From positions 1 through 64,000 of the forward strand of contig CANNCA010000004.1 in NCBI GenBank assembly GCA_947503005.1: a DNA stretch of 64,000 nt, read 5' to 3'. Shown piece after piece: positions 16,411-26,566 of this stretch. Positions within the stretch are counted from its first letter, which is position 1, and each line of letters starts with the position of its first letter. Below the pieces are notes generated by a model that was given only the letters and a program-made list of their open reading frames with translations, made no database searches and was not told the DNA's origin. The stretch comes from an uncultured Flavobacteriaceae bacterium (GTDB lineage Bacteria; Bacteroidota; Bacteroidia; Flavobacteriales; Flavobacteriaceae). The position numbers were made by a program, and so were the translations under genes.

Positions 16411-17928
16411 ATGCCGATACCTTTATTCAATTCCATTGCTTCTTGGCTATTGAAAAAACGCTATCATCAGATAGAACTTTTTTTAAAATACCCCGAGGAG
16501 GTACAAGAAGAGGTATTGCAGCAGCTGTTGGATATCGCCGAGGATACGGAAATTGGGAAGGCATTTGATTTTGAATCAATAAATAGTTACGAAACCTTTA
16601 GAGAGCGGGTGCCTATTCGATCTTATGAAGCAATCGAACCTCTGATCGAACGAAATAGACGTGGTGAACAGAATATCTTATGGCCTACTTCCATCAAGTG
16701 GTTTGCCAAAAGTAGTGGTACTACCAACGCCAAGAGCAAATTCATACCGGTAAGTTCTGAAGCTCTTGAAGATTGCCACTATAAATCGGGAAAAGACCTT
16801 TTGTGTTTGTATTTAAATAATAACGAAAACTCCCAACTCTTTACTGGCAAGAGTCTACGGTTAGGAGGAAGTAAGGAGTTATATGAAGACAATGGCTCCT
16901 TTTTTGGAGATCTATCCGCCATCTTAATCGATAATATGCCCTTATGGGCCGAATTTAGCAGTACGCCGAGCAGTAAAGTTTCCTTAATGAGTGAATGGGA
17001 AAGTAAACTCCGAGCAATCATAAAGGAAAGTACTCAAGAAAATGTAACTAGTTTGGCAGGTGTCCCCTCCTGGATGTTGGTACTACTTAATAATGTTGTT
17101 GAAACCACAGGGAAAGATCATTTATTCCAGGTGTGGGAAAACTTGGAAGTTTATTTTCATGGCGGGGTTAGTTTCAATCCATATAAGGAGCAATACAAAA
17201 ACCTATTGCCACGAAAAAGTTTTAAGTATTACGAAATCTACAATGCATCCGAAGGCTTTTTCGCCATTCAAGACCGTAATAATGCCGATGACCTACTCTT
17301 GATGTTGGACTATGGAATTTTCTATGAATTCATACCCATGGACGTCTACGGTACAGAAAGTCAAAAAGCGATTCCCCTTTGGGAAATTGAAATCGGTAAG
17401 AATTATGCCATAATCATTACCACTAACTCAGGCTTATGGCGCTATAAAATTGGAGATACGATTCGATTTACCTCTAAGAACCCCTATCGCATCAAAGTGA
17501 CCGGCCGTACCAAACACCATATCAATGTTTTTGGTGAAGAGTTGATTATCGAAAATGCCGAAGAAGCTTTAAAGAGCGTTTGTAAAAAGACAGGCTCCGA
17601 AATCAAAGACTATACCGCAGGCCCCGTTTTTATGGCAGGTAAGGAAAAAGGTGCGCATGAGTGGATCATTGAATTCAGAAAACCGCCGGAAGAGCTGGAT
17701 TATTTTATTGAAGTGTTCGACAATACCTTAAAATCTCTTAACTCTGATTACGAAGCCAAACGCTATAATAATATTACACTAAAAATGCCTAAAGTGCATG
17801 TCGCACGCGAAAATTTGTTTTATGATTGGTTGAAACAGAATGACAAACTCGGTGGTCAACATAAGATTCCGAGATTGAGCAACAAGCGCGAATACGTGGA
17901 TGAACTGTTGCAAATGAACGAGGAATAA
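16411..17928 (+). CDS. GH3-family acyl-adenylating enzyme
   Basis: The 505-residue protein belongs to the GH3 auxin-responsive family, part of the ANL adenylating superfamily. Plant members couple jasmonate or auxin to amino acids; bacterial substrates are unknown. The ATP loop SSGTTNAKSKFIP, the central YNASEGFFAIQ block and the adenylate-binding GLWRYKIGDTIRF block are all present. The start MPIPLFNSIASW at 16411 fits the family; a TTG codon 57 bp earlier is in frame but less likely. It is followed after 23 bp by the AraC regulator, so the two are probably cotranscribed. Confidence 0.88.
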   Translation: MPIPLFNSIASWLLKKRYHQIELFLKYPEEVQEEVLQQLLDIAEDTEIGKAFDFESINSYETFRERVPIRSYEAIEPLIERNRRGEQNILWPTSIKWFAKSSGTTNAKSKFIPVSSEALEDCHYKSGKDLLCLYLNNNENSQLFTGKSLRLGGSKELYEDNGSFFGDLSAILIDNMPLWAEFSSTPSSKVSLMSEWESKLRAIIKESTQENVTSLAGVPSWMLVLLNNVVETTGKDHLFQVWENLEVYFHGGVSFNPYKEQYKNLLPRKSFKYYEIYNASEGFFAIQDRNNADDLLLMLDYGIFYEFIPMDVYGTESQKAIPLWEIEIGKNYAIIITTNSGLWRYKIGDTIRFTSKNPYRIKVTGRTKHHINVFGEELIIENAEEALKSVCKKTGSEIKDYTAGPVFMAGKEKGAHEWIIEFRKPPEELDYFIEVFDNTLKSLNSDYEAKRYNNITLKMPKVHVARENLFYDWLKQNDKLGGQHKIPRLSNKREYVDELLQMNEE

Positions 17929-17951
17929 GCCTATTACAATTATATGAAGCT

Positions 17952-19064
17952 ATGACCGCAATTTTCAATTTTCTTATGATTGCAGGTGCCATTCAAGGGT
18001 TTATTTTCAATGTGGGGACCTTCCTGTCTCGTAAAAAGATTGAAAAACCGATTCTTTTTTTGAATCTTTTCGTTTTCTTTCTTTCGCTGAATAACCTGCA
18101 GTCATGGTTTCTTGAAAAAAGATTTTTATCAACGGATTTTCAATTACATGATTTTACCATTCCTTGGTATGTATTGATTGTTCCTATGTTTTATGCCTTT
18201 TTGGTATACTACTTGGAAATTGAACAAAAGCGGTTTTCGTTCCTCAAAATTTCCATTGGTATTTTTTGTGTTGAATTAATAGCAAGATCTGCCATTATTT
18301 ATTTTGTCAATACAGGTATTTATCCTCAGTCTTTTCTCGATAATTACAACAATATTGAAGATTTTATCACACTGCTATATTCTTTGTTCTTATTCTACAA
18401 GGCTATTAAATTGGTTTTTGGAGAAGGACAACTTCTTTCTCCCATTGGGAACTTTGATGATTTGAGATGGCTAAAATGGTTTTTTTATTTGGGTGCCGGG
18501 GTCTTTGTTCTTTGGATACTGTCTATCGTTTTCAATGTGACGGGGCTGGTTCAAAAACCCTACAGTTATTATCCACTTCGGTTGGGTTCTTCCCTTTTGA
18601 TTTATTGGGTAGGCTACCAAGCCTTTTTTAGATATGTGGTTTTAAAGGACCGGATTTTGCTCAGAAAGGAAATCCGCAAGAATAGTAGTCCGGAAGGAAT
18701 TGCAAATACAGGAAAGGAACGGGGAGCGGCAGCTTTTTCTGAAATAGACGATTACATCATCAAAAATCAAATCTTTCTAGACCCCCAATTAAGTTTAGAA
18801 AGTCTTTCGGCAGAAATGGACAAGAGCATGAGCAGTCTCTCGAAACTATTGAATGCTCATGCGGGAAGTAATTTTTCTGACTACATCAACAAGTATCGTG
18901 TTGAAGAGGCCAAGAGACTATTGGCAGATTCGGATTTTTCAGCCTACACTATTGTTGCCATTGGACTGGAATGCGGTTTTAACTCCAAATCAACATTTTA
19001 TTCGGCTTTTAAAAAGTTTACAGGAATGATACCTACGGCCTTCCGAAAAGAAGCTGCTACTTAA
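17952..19064 (+). CDS. Membrane-bound AraC-family regulator
   Basis: Residues 1-235 form about seven hydrophobic helices, the 7TM-type sensor common in Bacteroidota. Residues 265-370 are an AraC/XylS DNA-binding domain with both helix-turn-helix units (SLSKLLNAHAGSNFSDYIN and NSKSTFYSAFKKFTG). The ligand is unknown. Its position 23 bp after the GH3 gene suggests a link with that enzyme or with the small outer-membrane genes downstream. Confidence 0.88.
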   Translation: MTAIFNFLMIAGAIQGFIFNVGTFLSRKKIEKPILFLNLFVFFLSLNNLQSWFLEKRFLSTDFQLHDFTIPWYVLIVPMFYAFLVYYLEIEQKRFSFLKISIGIFCVELIARSAIIYFVNTGIYPQSFLDNYNNIEDFITLLYSLFLFYKAIKLVFGEGQLLSPIGNFDDLRWLKWFFYLGAGVFVLWILSIVFNVTGLVQKPYSYYPLRLGSSLLIYWVGYQAFFRYVVLKDRILLRKEIRKNSSPEGIANTGKERGAAAFSEIDDYIIKNQIFLDPQLSLESLSAEMDKSMSSLSKLLNAHAGSNFSDYINKYRVEEAKRLLADSDFSAYTIVAIGLECGFNSKSTFYSAFKKFTGMIPTAFRKEAAT

Positions 19065-19159
19065 CAGAAAGTTTATCCAATTTCCCCCTTTTGACATTAT
19101 CTTGGACAATCAATCTATAATTCTCGTCTAGTTTTAATAGCACTTCAAAACTGGAAATT

Positions 19160-19678
19160 ATGAGAATGCACTTTTTTCTATTTATAACCATAATAGGTGT
19201 CTATGGCTATAGTCAAGAATCTAGATTCGGTATTCGTTCCATAGAACAGAATAACGGTTTAAGCACCACTTTTTCAAGTTATTATGATTTTGGGTACAAT
19301 TTGGGTTTTGACATTTCGGCAGCTTATGACCCCCATTTGTTTATGTTGAGAGCTAATATTGGAGGGGAAGTAGAGATTTTGTCATTGGCATTGAACCAAT
19401 ACTATAATTTGAATTTCATGTATGGTCGGGAGTATACTATCAATGATTGGCTGGTATTGGAAGGTTTCATAGGAGTCGGCTATGTAAACTTTAGCAAAGA
19501 AAATATAGATACTAACTGGCTTCGTGTAGAAAATCAAGCTGTGAATGTACCCATAACACTGAAGGTTTTATTTGTGAACAGCAAAGTATTCAGTATGGGT
19601 CTTAATACCACCATTGATTTGAATTCTTTTCAAATACTCTACGCGACCAATTTGGTTTTTCAATTCAAGTTTAGGTAA
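19160..19678 (+). CDS. Small secreted or outer-membrane beta-rich protein
   Basis: The 172-residue protein has a signal peptide (residues 1-18, cleavage near YGYSQ). The body has alternating aromatic and polar strands and ends with VFQFKFR, an aromatic terminus typical of small outer-membrane barrels. I cannot name a family. A broken gene of similar type follows. Confidence 0.6.
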   Translation: MRMHFFLFITIIGVYGYSQESRFGIRSIEQNNGLSTTFSSYYDFGYNLGFDISAAYDPHLFMLRANIGGEVEILSLALNQYYNLNFMYGREYTINDWLVLEGFIGVGYVNFSKENIDTNWLRVENQAVNVPITLKVLFVNSKVFSMGLNTTIDLNSFQILYATNLVFQFKFR

Positions 19679-19804
19679 AAAACGATTCCTATAGATGAAT
19701 TCTGTGGGGATAGTAGCTTGTCCGAATTCATCCAATCAGGAATATTTTGGACAACTGATAACTTCCCCTTTTCAAGATTTGGGCGAACATTAAAACGATT
19801 TGAT

Positions 19805-20246
19805 ATGAGAACTTTAGCTTCTACATTAATTGTCTTATGAAAGGTCGATCGGCAACAAATCTGCAATCGGAGTTGCAGCAGCGATACTTGTCGGTTCGAA
19901 ACAGTACCATAAATATGTTGACGATTTTATAAATTTTGACCTTTCAATGCTACCCTATTACCGTTATTATTTTGGTAAGAAACGGAACAATGGATTCTTT
20001 TTAGAAGGTCATTCTGTGAATTTTTCAAGGGAAACCTATCTCGAGGATGCGAATGAGTGGAGAGTAGGACTGGGAATTGCTATAGGTGTAAAAGTCGCCT
20101 TGACCATTTCTTGGAGTATTGATTTGGTTGTTGGAGGTGGATTCAACTTAAACTATGAACCAGAAGGAAAAAAAAGCGAATGGAAAATAGTTTCTATTCC
20201 AGAGGTATATCCTCGGTTAGGGTTGTTCATAGCAAAGCGGTTCTAG
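19805..20246 (+). pseudogene. Broken small outer-membrane barrel gene (DUF3575-like)
   Basis: An ATG at 19805 opens a signal-peptide-like start, MRTLASTLIVL, which stops after 11 codons. A second frame, open from 19830, encodes the C-terminal part of a barrel protein: SYERSIGNKSAIGV, glycine-rich strands and a terminal LGLFIAKRF. The first strands expected between signal peptide and YERS are missing. A deletion plus frameshift explains this. The 138-residue open part might still be translated from TTG 19830, but would lack an export signal. Confidence 0.6.
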
Positions 20247-20441
20247 GTAGAAAATATAGTGGTTCTTAGGATTGAATACTTTGACAGCATCTGCTAGTCC
20301 CAATAAATAGGCGGTTTATCCGATAAAAGGGAATACATCGAAGAATTCCCCCAGATAAACAAATAAAAGCGGTTTTCCTTCGTTTAATGTTCAACTTAGT
20401 CCCCTAGAACTTAACCAAACGACTAATCTAAAATAAGAATT

Positions 20442-21005
20442 ATGGCCGAAAGACTTGTAATTGTATCCGATATGTGGGGCTCTAAAAAAGGGCTATGGAT
20501 TACATCTTATCTTGGATATCTTCAACAATACTTTGACATTACCTATCACGATAGCCAGCAATTGGCAAATTTGGACGTTAAGATTCACACAGCTGACAAT
20601 ATTCATAGAGCCTTTGTTGAGGGTGGTATTGATACTGCGGTGGCGCATCTCATAAAAAAAGAACAAGAACCAGCTCATTATTTGGGTTTCAGCACTGGAG
20701 GTACAATTGCTTGGAAAGCCGCTTTAAAAGGCTTGCCAATGAAATCATTGTATACGGTTTCTTCTACAAGAATACGTGCCGAGGAAAAAAGACCTGAATG
20801 TGAAACCACAGTACTTTTTGGGGACAATGATGTTTATCGACCCAAGGCAGATTGGTACAAAATGCACAATTTGAAGTCTGAACTTTTTGAAGGGTTCGGT
20901 CATGATATGTATACGGACGAAAAAATAATCGGAAAAGTATGTTTAGATCTGTTGAAGTCCGTTACCCAAAAACCGAAGAAATTTCATAAGATACACGTCG
21001 CCTAA
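20442..21005 (+). CDS. Small alpha/beta hydrolase-like protein
   Basis: At 187 residues it is a compact alpha/beta-hydrolase fold. The nucleophile elbow is GFSTG (S84), the acid is probably in FGDNDVY (about 126), and the base in FGHDMYTD (about 153). There is no signal peptide. It could be an esterase or thioesterase; the substrate is not predictable. It ends just before the bidirectional terminator shared with clpX. Confidence 0.7.
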   Translation: MAERLVIVSDMWGSKKGLWITSYLGYLQQYFDITYHDSQQLANLDVKIHTADNIHRAFVEGGIDTAVAHLIKKEQEPAHYLGFSTGGTIAWKAALKGLPMKSLYTVSSTRIRAEEKRPECETTVLFGDNDVYRPKADWYKMHNLKSELFEGFGHDMYTDEKIIGKVCLDLLKSVTQKPKKFHKIHVA

Positions 21006-21029
21006 ATGGTGAACAACAAATTCTAAAAA

Positions 21030-21058
21030 CTAAAGGCGGTCTATGAGACCGCCTTTAG
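21030..21058. terminator. Bidirectional terminator overlapping the clpX 3' end
   Basis: Arms CTAAAGGCGGTC/GACCGCCTTTAG form a 12-bp stem with a 5-base loop, followed by a T-run on the plus strand. The last clpX codons and its stop lie within the stem and loop. Confidence 0.75.
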
Positions 21059-22276
21059 TTTTTTAATGGTTTCGTAAGAGAGCTTCTCCTCTGCATAAGG
21101 TTTGGTAACCTTGAATTCGGTTTCACCGCTACTGGGCATTTCGAACATTGCGTCAGTAAAGATCGCTTCACATAAAGAACGCAACCCTCTAGCTCCCAAT
21201 TTGTATTCGACGGCTTTTTTTACTATATATTCTAAAGCTTGATCGGTGATGGAAAAGCTAATACCATCCATTGCAAAAAGTTTTTCGTACTGTTTAATAA
21301 TCGCATTTTTGGGTTCCGTAAGGATGGCACGAAGTGTTTTTTCATCTAACGGATTCATGTGTGTCAAAACGGGTAACCGACCTATGATTTCAGGAATTAA
21401 CCCAAAATCCTTTAAATCCTTAGGAATGATATACTGTAAAATGTTGCTCTCATCAAGATTTTCATCAGCTTTAGAAGCGCTATATCCAACAGCCTGCATG
21501 TTCAAACGTTTTGTAATCGCTCTTTCGATACCGTCAAAAGCACCGCCAGCAATAAATAGGATGTTCTCTGTATTGACCTCGATAAACTTTTGGTCAGGAT
21601 GTTTTCTTCCTCCCTTGGGCGGAACATTGACCACAGTTCCCTCCAAAAGTTTTAGAAGTCCTTGTTGAACTCCTTCCCCAGAAACATCCCTGGTGATCGA
21701 AGGGTTATCGCTCTTACGGGCAATCTTATCGATTTCATCTATAAAGACAATACCACGTTCTGCTTTTTCCAGATTGTAATCGGCGGCTTGCAAAAGGCGC
21801 GTCAAAATACTTTCTACATCTTCGCCAACATAACCTGCTTCGGTCAAAACAGTGGCGTCTACAATGGCCAATGGCACGTTCAGCATTCTGGCAATGGTCT
21901 TCGCCATTAAGGTTTTACCGGTACCGGTTTGCCCCACCATGATAATATTACTTTTCTGAATCTCAACATCATCCTCTTTAGTCGTCGGTTGTAGCAACCT
22001 TTTATAGTGATTATATACTGCTACCGACATCACTTTCTTTGTGCGTTCTTGACCAATTATAAAGGTGTCTAGAAAGTCTTTGATTTCTTGTGGCTTCTTG
22101 AGAACAAGCTCTGAAGATAGATCATTGGTTTTGGTCTGTTTACTTTCTTCTGCAACAATACCGTGCGCCTGCTCGATACATCTATCACATATATGTGCAT
22201 CAAGACCCGCAATCAAAAGATTGGTTTCAGGCTTTTTTCTGCCACAAAATGAGCACTCTAGGTTTTCCTTTGCCAT
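21041..22276 (-). CDS. clpX: ATP-dependent Clp protease ATP-binding subunit ClpX
   Basis: ClpX is the AAA+ unfoldase that feeds substrates into ClpP. Its 411 residues start with the zinc-binding dimerisation domain (C8, C11, C30, C33). Walker A GQTGTGKT, Walker [12 protein letters not shown], the pore loop GYVGED and the ClpP-binding loop IGRLP follow. It is last in the order tig-clpP-clpX, 94 bp after clpP. Confidence 0.97.
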   Translation of the reverse strand: MAKENLECSFCGRKKPETNLLIAGLDAHICDRCIEQAHGIVAEESKQTKTNDLSSELVLKKPQEIKDFLDTFIIGQERTKKVMSVAVYNHYKRLLQPTTKEDDVEIQKSNIIMVGQTGTGKTLMAKTIARMLNVPLAIVDATVLTEAGYVGEDVESILTRLLQAADYNLEKAERGIVFIDEIDKIARKSDNPSITRDVSGEGVQQGLLKLLEGTVVNVPPKGGRKHPDQKFIEVNTENILFIAGGAFDGIERAITKRLNMQAVGYSASKADENLDESNILQYIIPKDLKDFGLIPEIIGRLPVLTHMNPLDEKTLRAILTEPKNAIIKQYEKLFAMDGISFSITDQALEYIVKKAVEYKLGARGLRSLCEAIFTDAMFEMPSSGETEFKVTKPYAEEKLSYETIKKLKAVS

Positions 22277-22370
22277 AATAGTTCTTGTCTTATAAACTCT
22301 AACGTTACAAAAACGTTTTTGGTTTATCGCATTCTAGGAGATTGTCCTAAATTTCAGTAATTAGTCGCAA

Positions 22371-23051
22371 TTAATCTCGATCCCTAACCAAGATTTCGTC
22401 GATCATACCATATATTTTGGCTTCTTCAGCTTTCATCCAATAATCACGATCACTATCGTCATGAACCTTTTCTACGGTCTGACCTGAATGTTCTGCAATA
22501 ATTTGGTAGAGCTCTTCCTTTAGTTTCAAAATTTCCCTTGCCGTGATTTCAATATCACTGGCTTGACCTTGAGCTCCTCCCATAGGTTGGTGTATCATAA
22601 CCCGAGAATGGGTCAAACCACTACGCTTGCCTTTTTCGCCGGCACATAAGAGTACGGCACCCATTGACGCCGCCATTCCTGTGCAAATTGTTGCCACATC
22701 GGGCTTTATGAATTGCATTGTGTCATAAATACCTAGTCCGGCATAAACACTACCACCGGGTGAGTTTATATATATCTGAATATCTTTTGAAGCATCTGCA
22801 CTTTCTAAAAAGAGCAATTGGGCCTGAACAATATTCGCCACTTGGTCATTGATGCCCGTACCTAGAAATATAATGCGATCCATCATCAGTCTCGAGAAGA
22901 CATCCATGGCAATGGCATTCAATTGACGTTCTTCGATGATGTTAGGCGTCATGTTCAAGGGGTACATGCTACTCATTATCTTATCGTAGTAAGTGCTGCT
23001 AATGCCCTGATGGTTTATTGCGTAATTTTTAAATTCTTTTCCGTAATCCAT
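22371..23051 (-). CDS. clpP: ATP-dependent Clp protease proteolytic subunit ClpP
   Basis: The serine protease subunit has catalytic triad S129 (GMAASM), H154 (MIHQP) and D203, in the spacing seen in E. coli. Start ATG 23051 ([11 protein letters not shown]) is chosen; an in-frame ATG 57 bp upstream would add a lysine-rich stretch unlike the family and would start 28 bp after the tig stop. The 226-residue length includes a longer N-terminus (about 30 residues) than E. coli, probably a cleaved propeptide. Confidence 0.96.
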   Translation of the reverse strand: MDYGKEFKNYAINHQGISSTYYDKIMSSMYPLNMTPNIIEERQLNAIAMDVFSRLMMDRIIFLGTGINDQVANIVQAQLLFLESADASKDIQIYINSPGGSVYAGLGIYDTMQFIKPDVATICTGMAASMGAVLLCAGEKGKRSGLTHSRVMIHQPMGGAQGQASDIEITAREILKLKEELYQIIAEHSGQTVEKVHDDSDRDYWMKAEEAKIYGMIDEILVRDRD

Positions 23052-23135
23052 TCGTTTTTCGTTGAATTTTTTAGATAAAAAAGGTGCCGAAAAATAGATT
23101 TTCGGCACCGTAAAGATACTTAATACTTTTGAAAA

Positions 23136-24458
23136 TTACCCGTAAACTTCCTTGACGAAGTTTTCGTAGGTTACTTCCTTTTCTTTGAGATTTGCTTTTT
23201 CTTTATAAAGATTCATCAGTTTTTGACTCATCAACTGCTCGGATAATCGTTTTACCTCATCTTGATTGCCTAAAACACGTGCAGCGATGTTATCCAATTC
23301 CTCTTCTTCAGGATTCAATTGACCGTATTGGGCCATTTGTGATTTGATGAAACCCTTCGCAAATTCTTTAAGTTCATCAAATTGAACTTGCAGATTATTG
23401 TCCTTAATGATTTTACCTTCTATCAATTGGTAACGAAGTCCTTTTTCAGATTTCGCATATTCTTCGCTTGCCTGTTCCTCGGTCAATGGATTTTCGCCGG
23501 TCATTTGAATCCATTTCGTCAAGAAACCAGCCGGAAGGTCGAATTTGGTATTTTCGATAAAATATTCGGTGACATCATTCAAAAGCTTTTGGTCAGACTG
23601 TTGCTCAAATTGCTTTTCGGAATCTTCCTTAATGCGGTCTTTCAACTCTTTGGTGGAAGTCACCTCGTCTTTTCCGAACAATTTGTCAAAAAGCTCTTGG
23701 TCTAGTTTCGCTGGTTCCCTTTCGTTAATTTCTTCAATCGTAAAGGAAACCTCGATTTTTAATTTTTTACTTTTTTCTTGTGAAATGCCCAAAGAAGAAG
23801 CTAGCATATTGTCATCTTTGAAAAGCCCTTTGGTATCGAGAGTTACGGTATCTCCGACTTTCTTACCTAAAAGACTATCTATTGCCTTCTTGCTTTTAAA
23901 TTTATCAAGTTCTATCGTAGTCTTGTGCTCTATTTCTTCTGCTTCATTAACGAAAGAACCGGTAATTTCATCTTTTTTTCCGATTTCAGCCTTACTGATG
24001 AGTTTTCCGTATTGTTTCTGAATACGTTCAACCTGCTCATCGACCATCTTTTTATCGGCAACTATTTTATAATGTGTAATTGCCTTCTTTGTTTTTAAGG
24101 GAACTTCGAAATCTGGAGCCAGACCTAATTCGAATTCGAAAGCAAAATTCTCCGCATCCCAATCAAAACCGTCTTGCTGTTTTGGCAATGGGTTTCCTAG
24201 AACATCTAATTTTTCTTCCGTTAAATACTTATTTAGATTGTCTTGAAGCAGCTTGTTAACTTCATCTACCAAAACCGCCTTACCATATTGTTTTTTAATA
24301 AGCCCCATGGGCACCTGGCCTTTTCTGAAACCAGGAATATTGGCTTGTTTTTTATAGTCCTTAAGAATGCTATCTACTTTGTCTTGATAGTCATCTTTGG
24401 TAATTGCCACTTTTACAACGGCGTTCAAATCATCAATCTGCTCTTTCGTAATATTCAT
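23136..24458 (-). CDS. tig: Trigger factor chaperone
   Basis: Trigger factor is a ribosome-bound chaperone that shelters nascent chains. The N-terminal ribosome-binding domain has GFRKGQVPMGLIKKQYG (about 43-59), the family signature. A middle PPIase-like region (about 150-245) is followed by a long charged helical C-terminal arm region. The 440-residue length is normal for Bacteroidota. It is the first gene of the tig-clpP-clpX run and has its own -7 box. Confidence 0.95.
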   Translation of the reverse strand: MNITKEQIDDLNAVVKVAITKDDYQDKVDSILKDYKKQANIPGFRKGQVPMGLIKKQYGKAVLVDEVNKLLQDNLNKYLTEEKLDVLGNPLPKQQDGFDWDAENFAFEFELGLAPDFEVPLKTKKAITHYKIVADKKMVDEQVERIQKQYGKLISKAEIGKKDEITGSFVNEAEEIEHKTTIELDKFKSKKAIDSLLGKKVGDTVTLDTKGLFKDDNMLASSLGISQEKSKKLKIEVSFTIEEINEREPAKLDQELFDKLFGKDEVTSTKELKDRIKEDSEKQFEQQSDQKLLNDVTEYFIENTKFDLPAGFLTKWIQMTGENPLTEEQASEEYAKSEKGLRYQLIEGKIIKDNNLQVQFDELKEFAKGFIKSQMAQYGQLNPEEEELDNIAARVLGNQDEVKRLSEQLMSQKLMNLYKEKANLKEKEVTYENFVKEVYG

Positions 24459-24490
24459 CTGTAACTGATTTTGCTAAAATAAATGGGATG

Positions 24491-24498
24491 CAAAAATA
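24491..24498 (-). promoter_or_regulatory. Flavobacterial -7 box for tig
   Basis: The reverse strand reads TATTTTTG, matching TAnnTTTG, 32 bp before the tig start. Confidence 0.45.
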
Positions 24499-24545
24499 GT
24501 ACAATTTATAGCGCGAACCAAGTTTTTAAAGTGCTGGCACCCAAT

Positions 24546-24902
24546 CTATTTTGACTTCTTTTTATCCGACTTTAAGAAGGAGAATAAAATGGATTGTAGA
24601 AATGAAAGCAGAAGACTGAAAAGAAGCGCCCACCAGAATCCGTTAACTGTAAATCCATCGATGAAGTGGTCCGCTAACAATATAATTGCTGCATTGATGA
24701 CCAGCAAAAAGAGACCAAAGGTTACTATGGTGATCGGCAATGTCAAAATTACCATTATGGGTTTGACAATAAAATTCAAAAGGCTCAGTACCACTGCAAC
24801 TATCAATGCGGTGGTATAGTTATCAACGCTGACATTAGGTAGTACTTTGGATAGCACTACAACGGCCAGTGCGCTTAAGAGTAATCGTAATAAAAATTTC
24901 AT
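24546..24902 (-). CDS. Phage-holin-like four-helix membrane protein
   Basis: The 118-residue protein consists almost entirely of four hydrophobic helices (about 3-20, 28-50, 55-78, 90-112) and ends KSDKKKSK. It matches the small membrane family called holin superfamily IV (YvlD/DUF360-like), which is usually chromosomal and not from phage. ATG 24902 is preferred because the upstream in-frame extension begins with polar residues unlike a membrane start. Function is unknown. Confidence 0.82.
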   Translation of the reverse strand: MKFLLRLLLSALAVVVLSKVLPNVSVDNYTTALIVAVVLSLLNFIVKPIMVILTLPITIVTFGLFLLVINAAIILLADHFIDGFTVNGFWWALLFSLLLSFLQSILFSFLKSDKKKSK

Positions 24903-24991
24903 ATTAGGTGTTTTTAATTGGTGTAAGCTAAAAAGAAAGCCGAAAAAATGATGCAACCTTTAAAGTTACTTATATTTTGGAATACTTAGGG

Positions 24992-25765
24992 CTAGCGATT
25001 CAAAAAAGCAAATGATTTCTCAAAAAATTGCTTTGGGTTGGCAGCATGTACCCAATGACCTGCATTCTCAATAGTTTCAATTTCTGCCGCAGGAAAGTGT
25101 CGCTTTATTTCGGGTAAATCAGTTTCTACAACATACTCTGACGCGTCACCTTTTAAGAATAGTGTTGGTCCGGCATACTGTGCCGCGGCACTGATGTTCT
25201 CTCCAATTTCCTCCATTTTGGTGCTAAGAACGGACAGGTTAAAACGAAAACCCAATTTGCCTTTTTCTACCCAATAAAGGTTTTTCAGTAGAAATTGTCT
25301 TATGCCAGAATCATTTAGGTATTTCGATAGCTCTTGGTCGGCTTCGCTTCGAGAATTGATTTTTTCAAAATCTAAAGCCTTAAGGCCGCTAATTATATCA
25401 TGATGATGTGGCGGGTAGTATTTGGGCGAAATATCGGCAACTATCAATTTTTCTGTTAGTTCAGGGTGTTCGCAAGCGAATTGCATTGCGGTTTTTCCAC
25501 CCATAGAATGACCAATAATATTTGCTTTTTCCAAATGATGGTGTTCCATATATTTCTTTAGGTCTTCCGAAAGAAAGTCATAGTTGAAATCTTGAGAATG
25601 GAAACTTTTACCATGATTTCGTTGGTCGATAAGGTGTGACTGAAATCCATTTTCGGCATATTGCGTTCCGAGGGTTTTCCAATTGTCCGACATGCCTAAA
25701 TAACCATGTAAAATTAACAAAGGTCTACCCGTTCCGATGATTTTGGAATGTAGAATATTGGTCAT
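24992..25765 (-). CDS. Alpha/beta hydrolase, YbfF-like esterase
   Basis: The 257-residue hydrolase has oxyanion-hole block LHGYLGMSDNW, nucleophile S87 in GHSMGG, acid in LKGDASEYV and base in NAGHWVHA. Closest in pattern to YbfF, a short-chain acyl esterase. It begins within the last four bases of pdxJ (ATGA overlap), so the two are translationally coupled. Confidence 0.88.
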   Translation of the reverse strand: MTNILHSKIIGTGRPLLILHGYLGMSDNWKTLGTQYAENGFQSHLIDQRNHGKSFHSQDFNYDFLSEDLKKYMEHHHLEKANIIGHSMGGKTAMQFACEHPELTEKLIVADISPKYYPPHHHDIISGLKALDFEKINSRSEADQELSKYLNDSGIRQFLLKNLYWVEKGKLGFRFNLSVLSTKMEEIGENISAAAQYAGPTLFLKGDASEYVVETDLPEIKRHFPAAEIETIENAGHWVHAANPKQFFEKSFAFLNR

Positions 25766-26475
25766 TTTAGTTTGTTTAGGTACATATTAATGACATTGTC
25801 CAAACCAAAGTAAAGGGATTCGCAAATTAGCGCATGGCCAATAGATACCTCCAGCAAATGAGGAATATGCTCCTTAAAATACTGAATGTTGTCAAGGTTG
25901 AGGTCGTGTCCGGCGTTGATTCCTAAGTCACAGGAATGTGCAACTTGGGCTGCCCTTTCGAAACTGGCGATGGCTTTTTCCGGATTGTTCGGGTAGGTCT
26001 TGGCGTAATTTTCGGTATACAATTCGATTCGGTCTGCTCCGGTCTTGGCGGCACCTTCTACCATTTTAGTGTCGGCATCTACAAAAATCGATGTTCTGAT
26101 TCCGTTTTCCTGAAAGGTCCGAATTACCTCTGAAAGAAAACCGCTATGTTCAATGGTGTTCCAACCCGCGTTAGAAGTTATGGCGTCTACGCTATCAGGC
26201 ACTAAAGTGACCTGTGTTGGTTTGGTTTCCACCACTAAATCCACAAATTTAGGAATGGGATTCCCTTCGATATTGAATTCAGTAGTGACAACTTTTGTGA
26301 GGTCTCTTGTATCCTGATATCTGATATGCCGTTCATCAGGTCGCGGATGTACGGTAATGCCTTGTGCTCCGAATCTTTCGATATCTTCTACCACCTTGAG
26401 TAAGTCTGGCGCGTTACCCCCTCTTGAATTTCTCAAGGTTGCTATTTTATTGACGTTTACACTTAATTTGGTCAT
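25762..26475 (-). CDS. pdxJ: Pyridoxine 5'-phosphate synthase PdxJ
   Basis: PdxJ makes pyridoxine phosphate from 1-deoxyxylulose phosphate and aminoacetone phosphate derivatives. The 237-residue TIM barrel shows VNVNKIATLRNSRG, HPRPDERHI, ELYTENYA, and GINAGHDLNLDN with its conserved histidine. It has its own -7 box and couples to the downstream esterase. Confidence 0.96.
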   Translation of the reverse strand: MTKLSVNVNKIATLRNSRGGNAPDLLKVVEDIERFGAQGITVHPRPDERHIRYQDTRDLTKVVTTEFNIEGNPIPKFVDLVVETKPTQVTLVPDSVDAITSNAGWNTIEHSGFLSEVIRTFQENGIRTSIFVDADTKMVEGAAKTGADRIELYTENYAKTYPNNPEKAIASFERAAQVAHSCDLGINAGHDLNLDNIQYFKEHIPHLLEVSIGHALICESLYFGLDNVINMYLNKLK

Positions 26476-26501
26476 AAGGTCAAAATCATTTTATTGAACG
26501 C

Positions 26502-26509
26502 CAAAAATA
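26502..26509 (-). promoter_or_regulatory. Flavobacterial -7 box for pdxJ
   Basis: The reverse strand reads TATTTTTG, 26 bp before the pdxJ start. Confidence 0.45.
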
Positions 26510-26566
26510 CAAATTAGGCATGCCTTTTGATATTTTAAATTAGTATTTTGCGTTATAATTCAGGTT

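Noticed and set aside
24546-24902. Phage origin for the holin-like gene
   Set aside because: No other phage gene is nearby, and this four-helix family is common in chromosomes.
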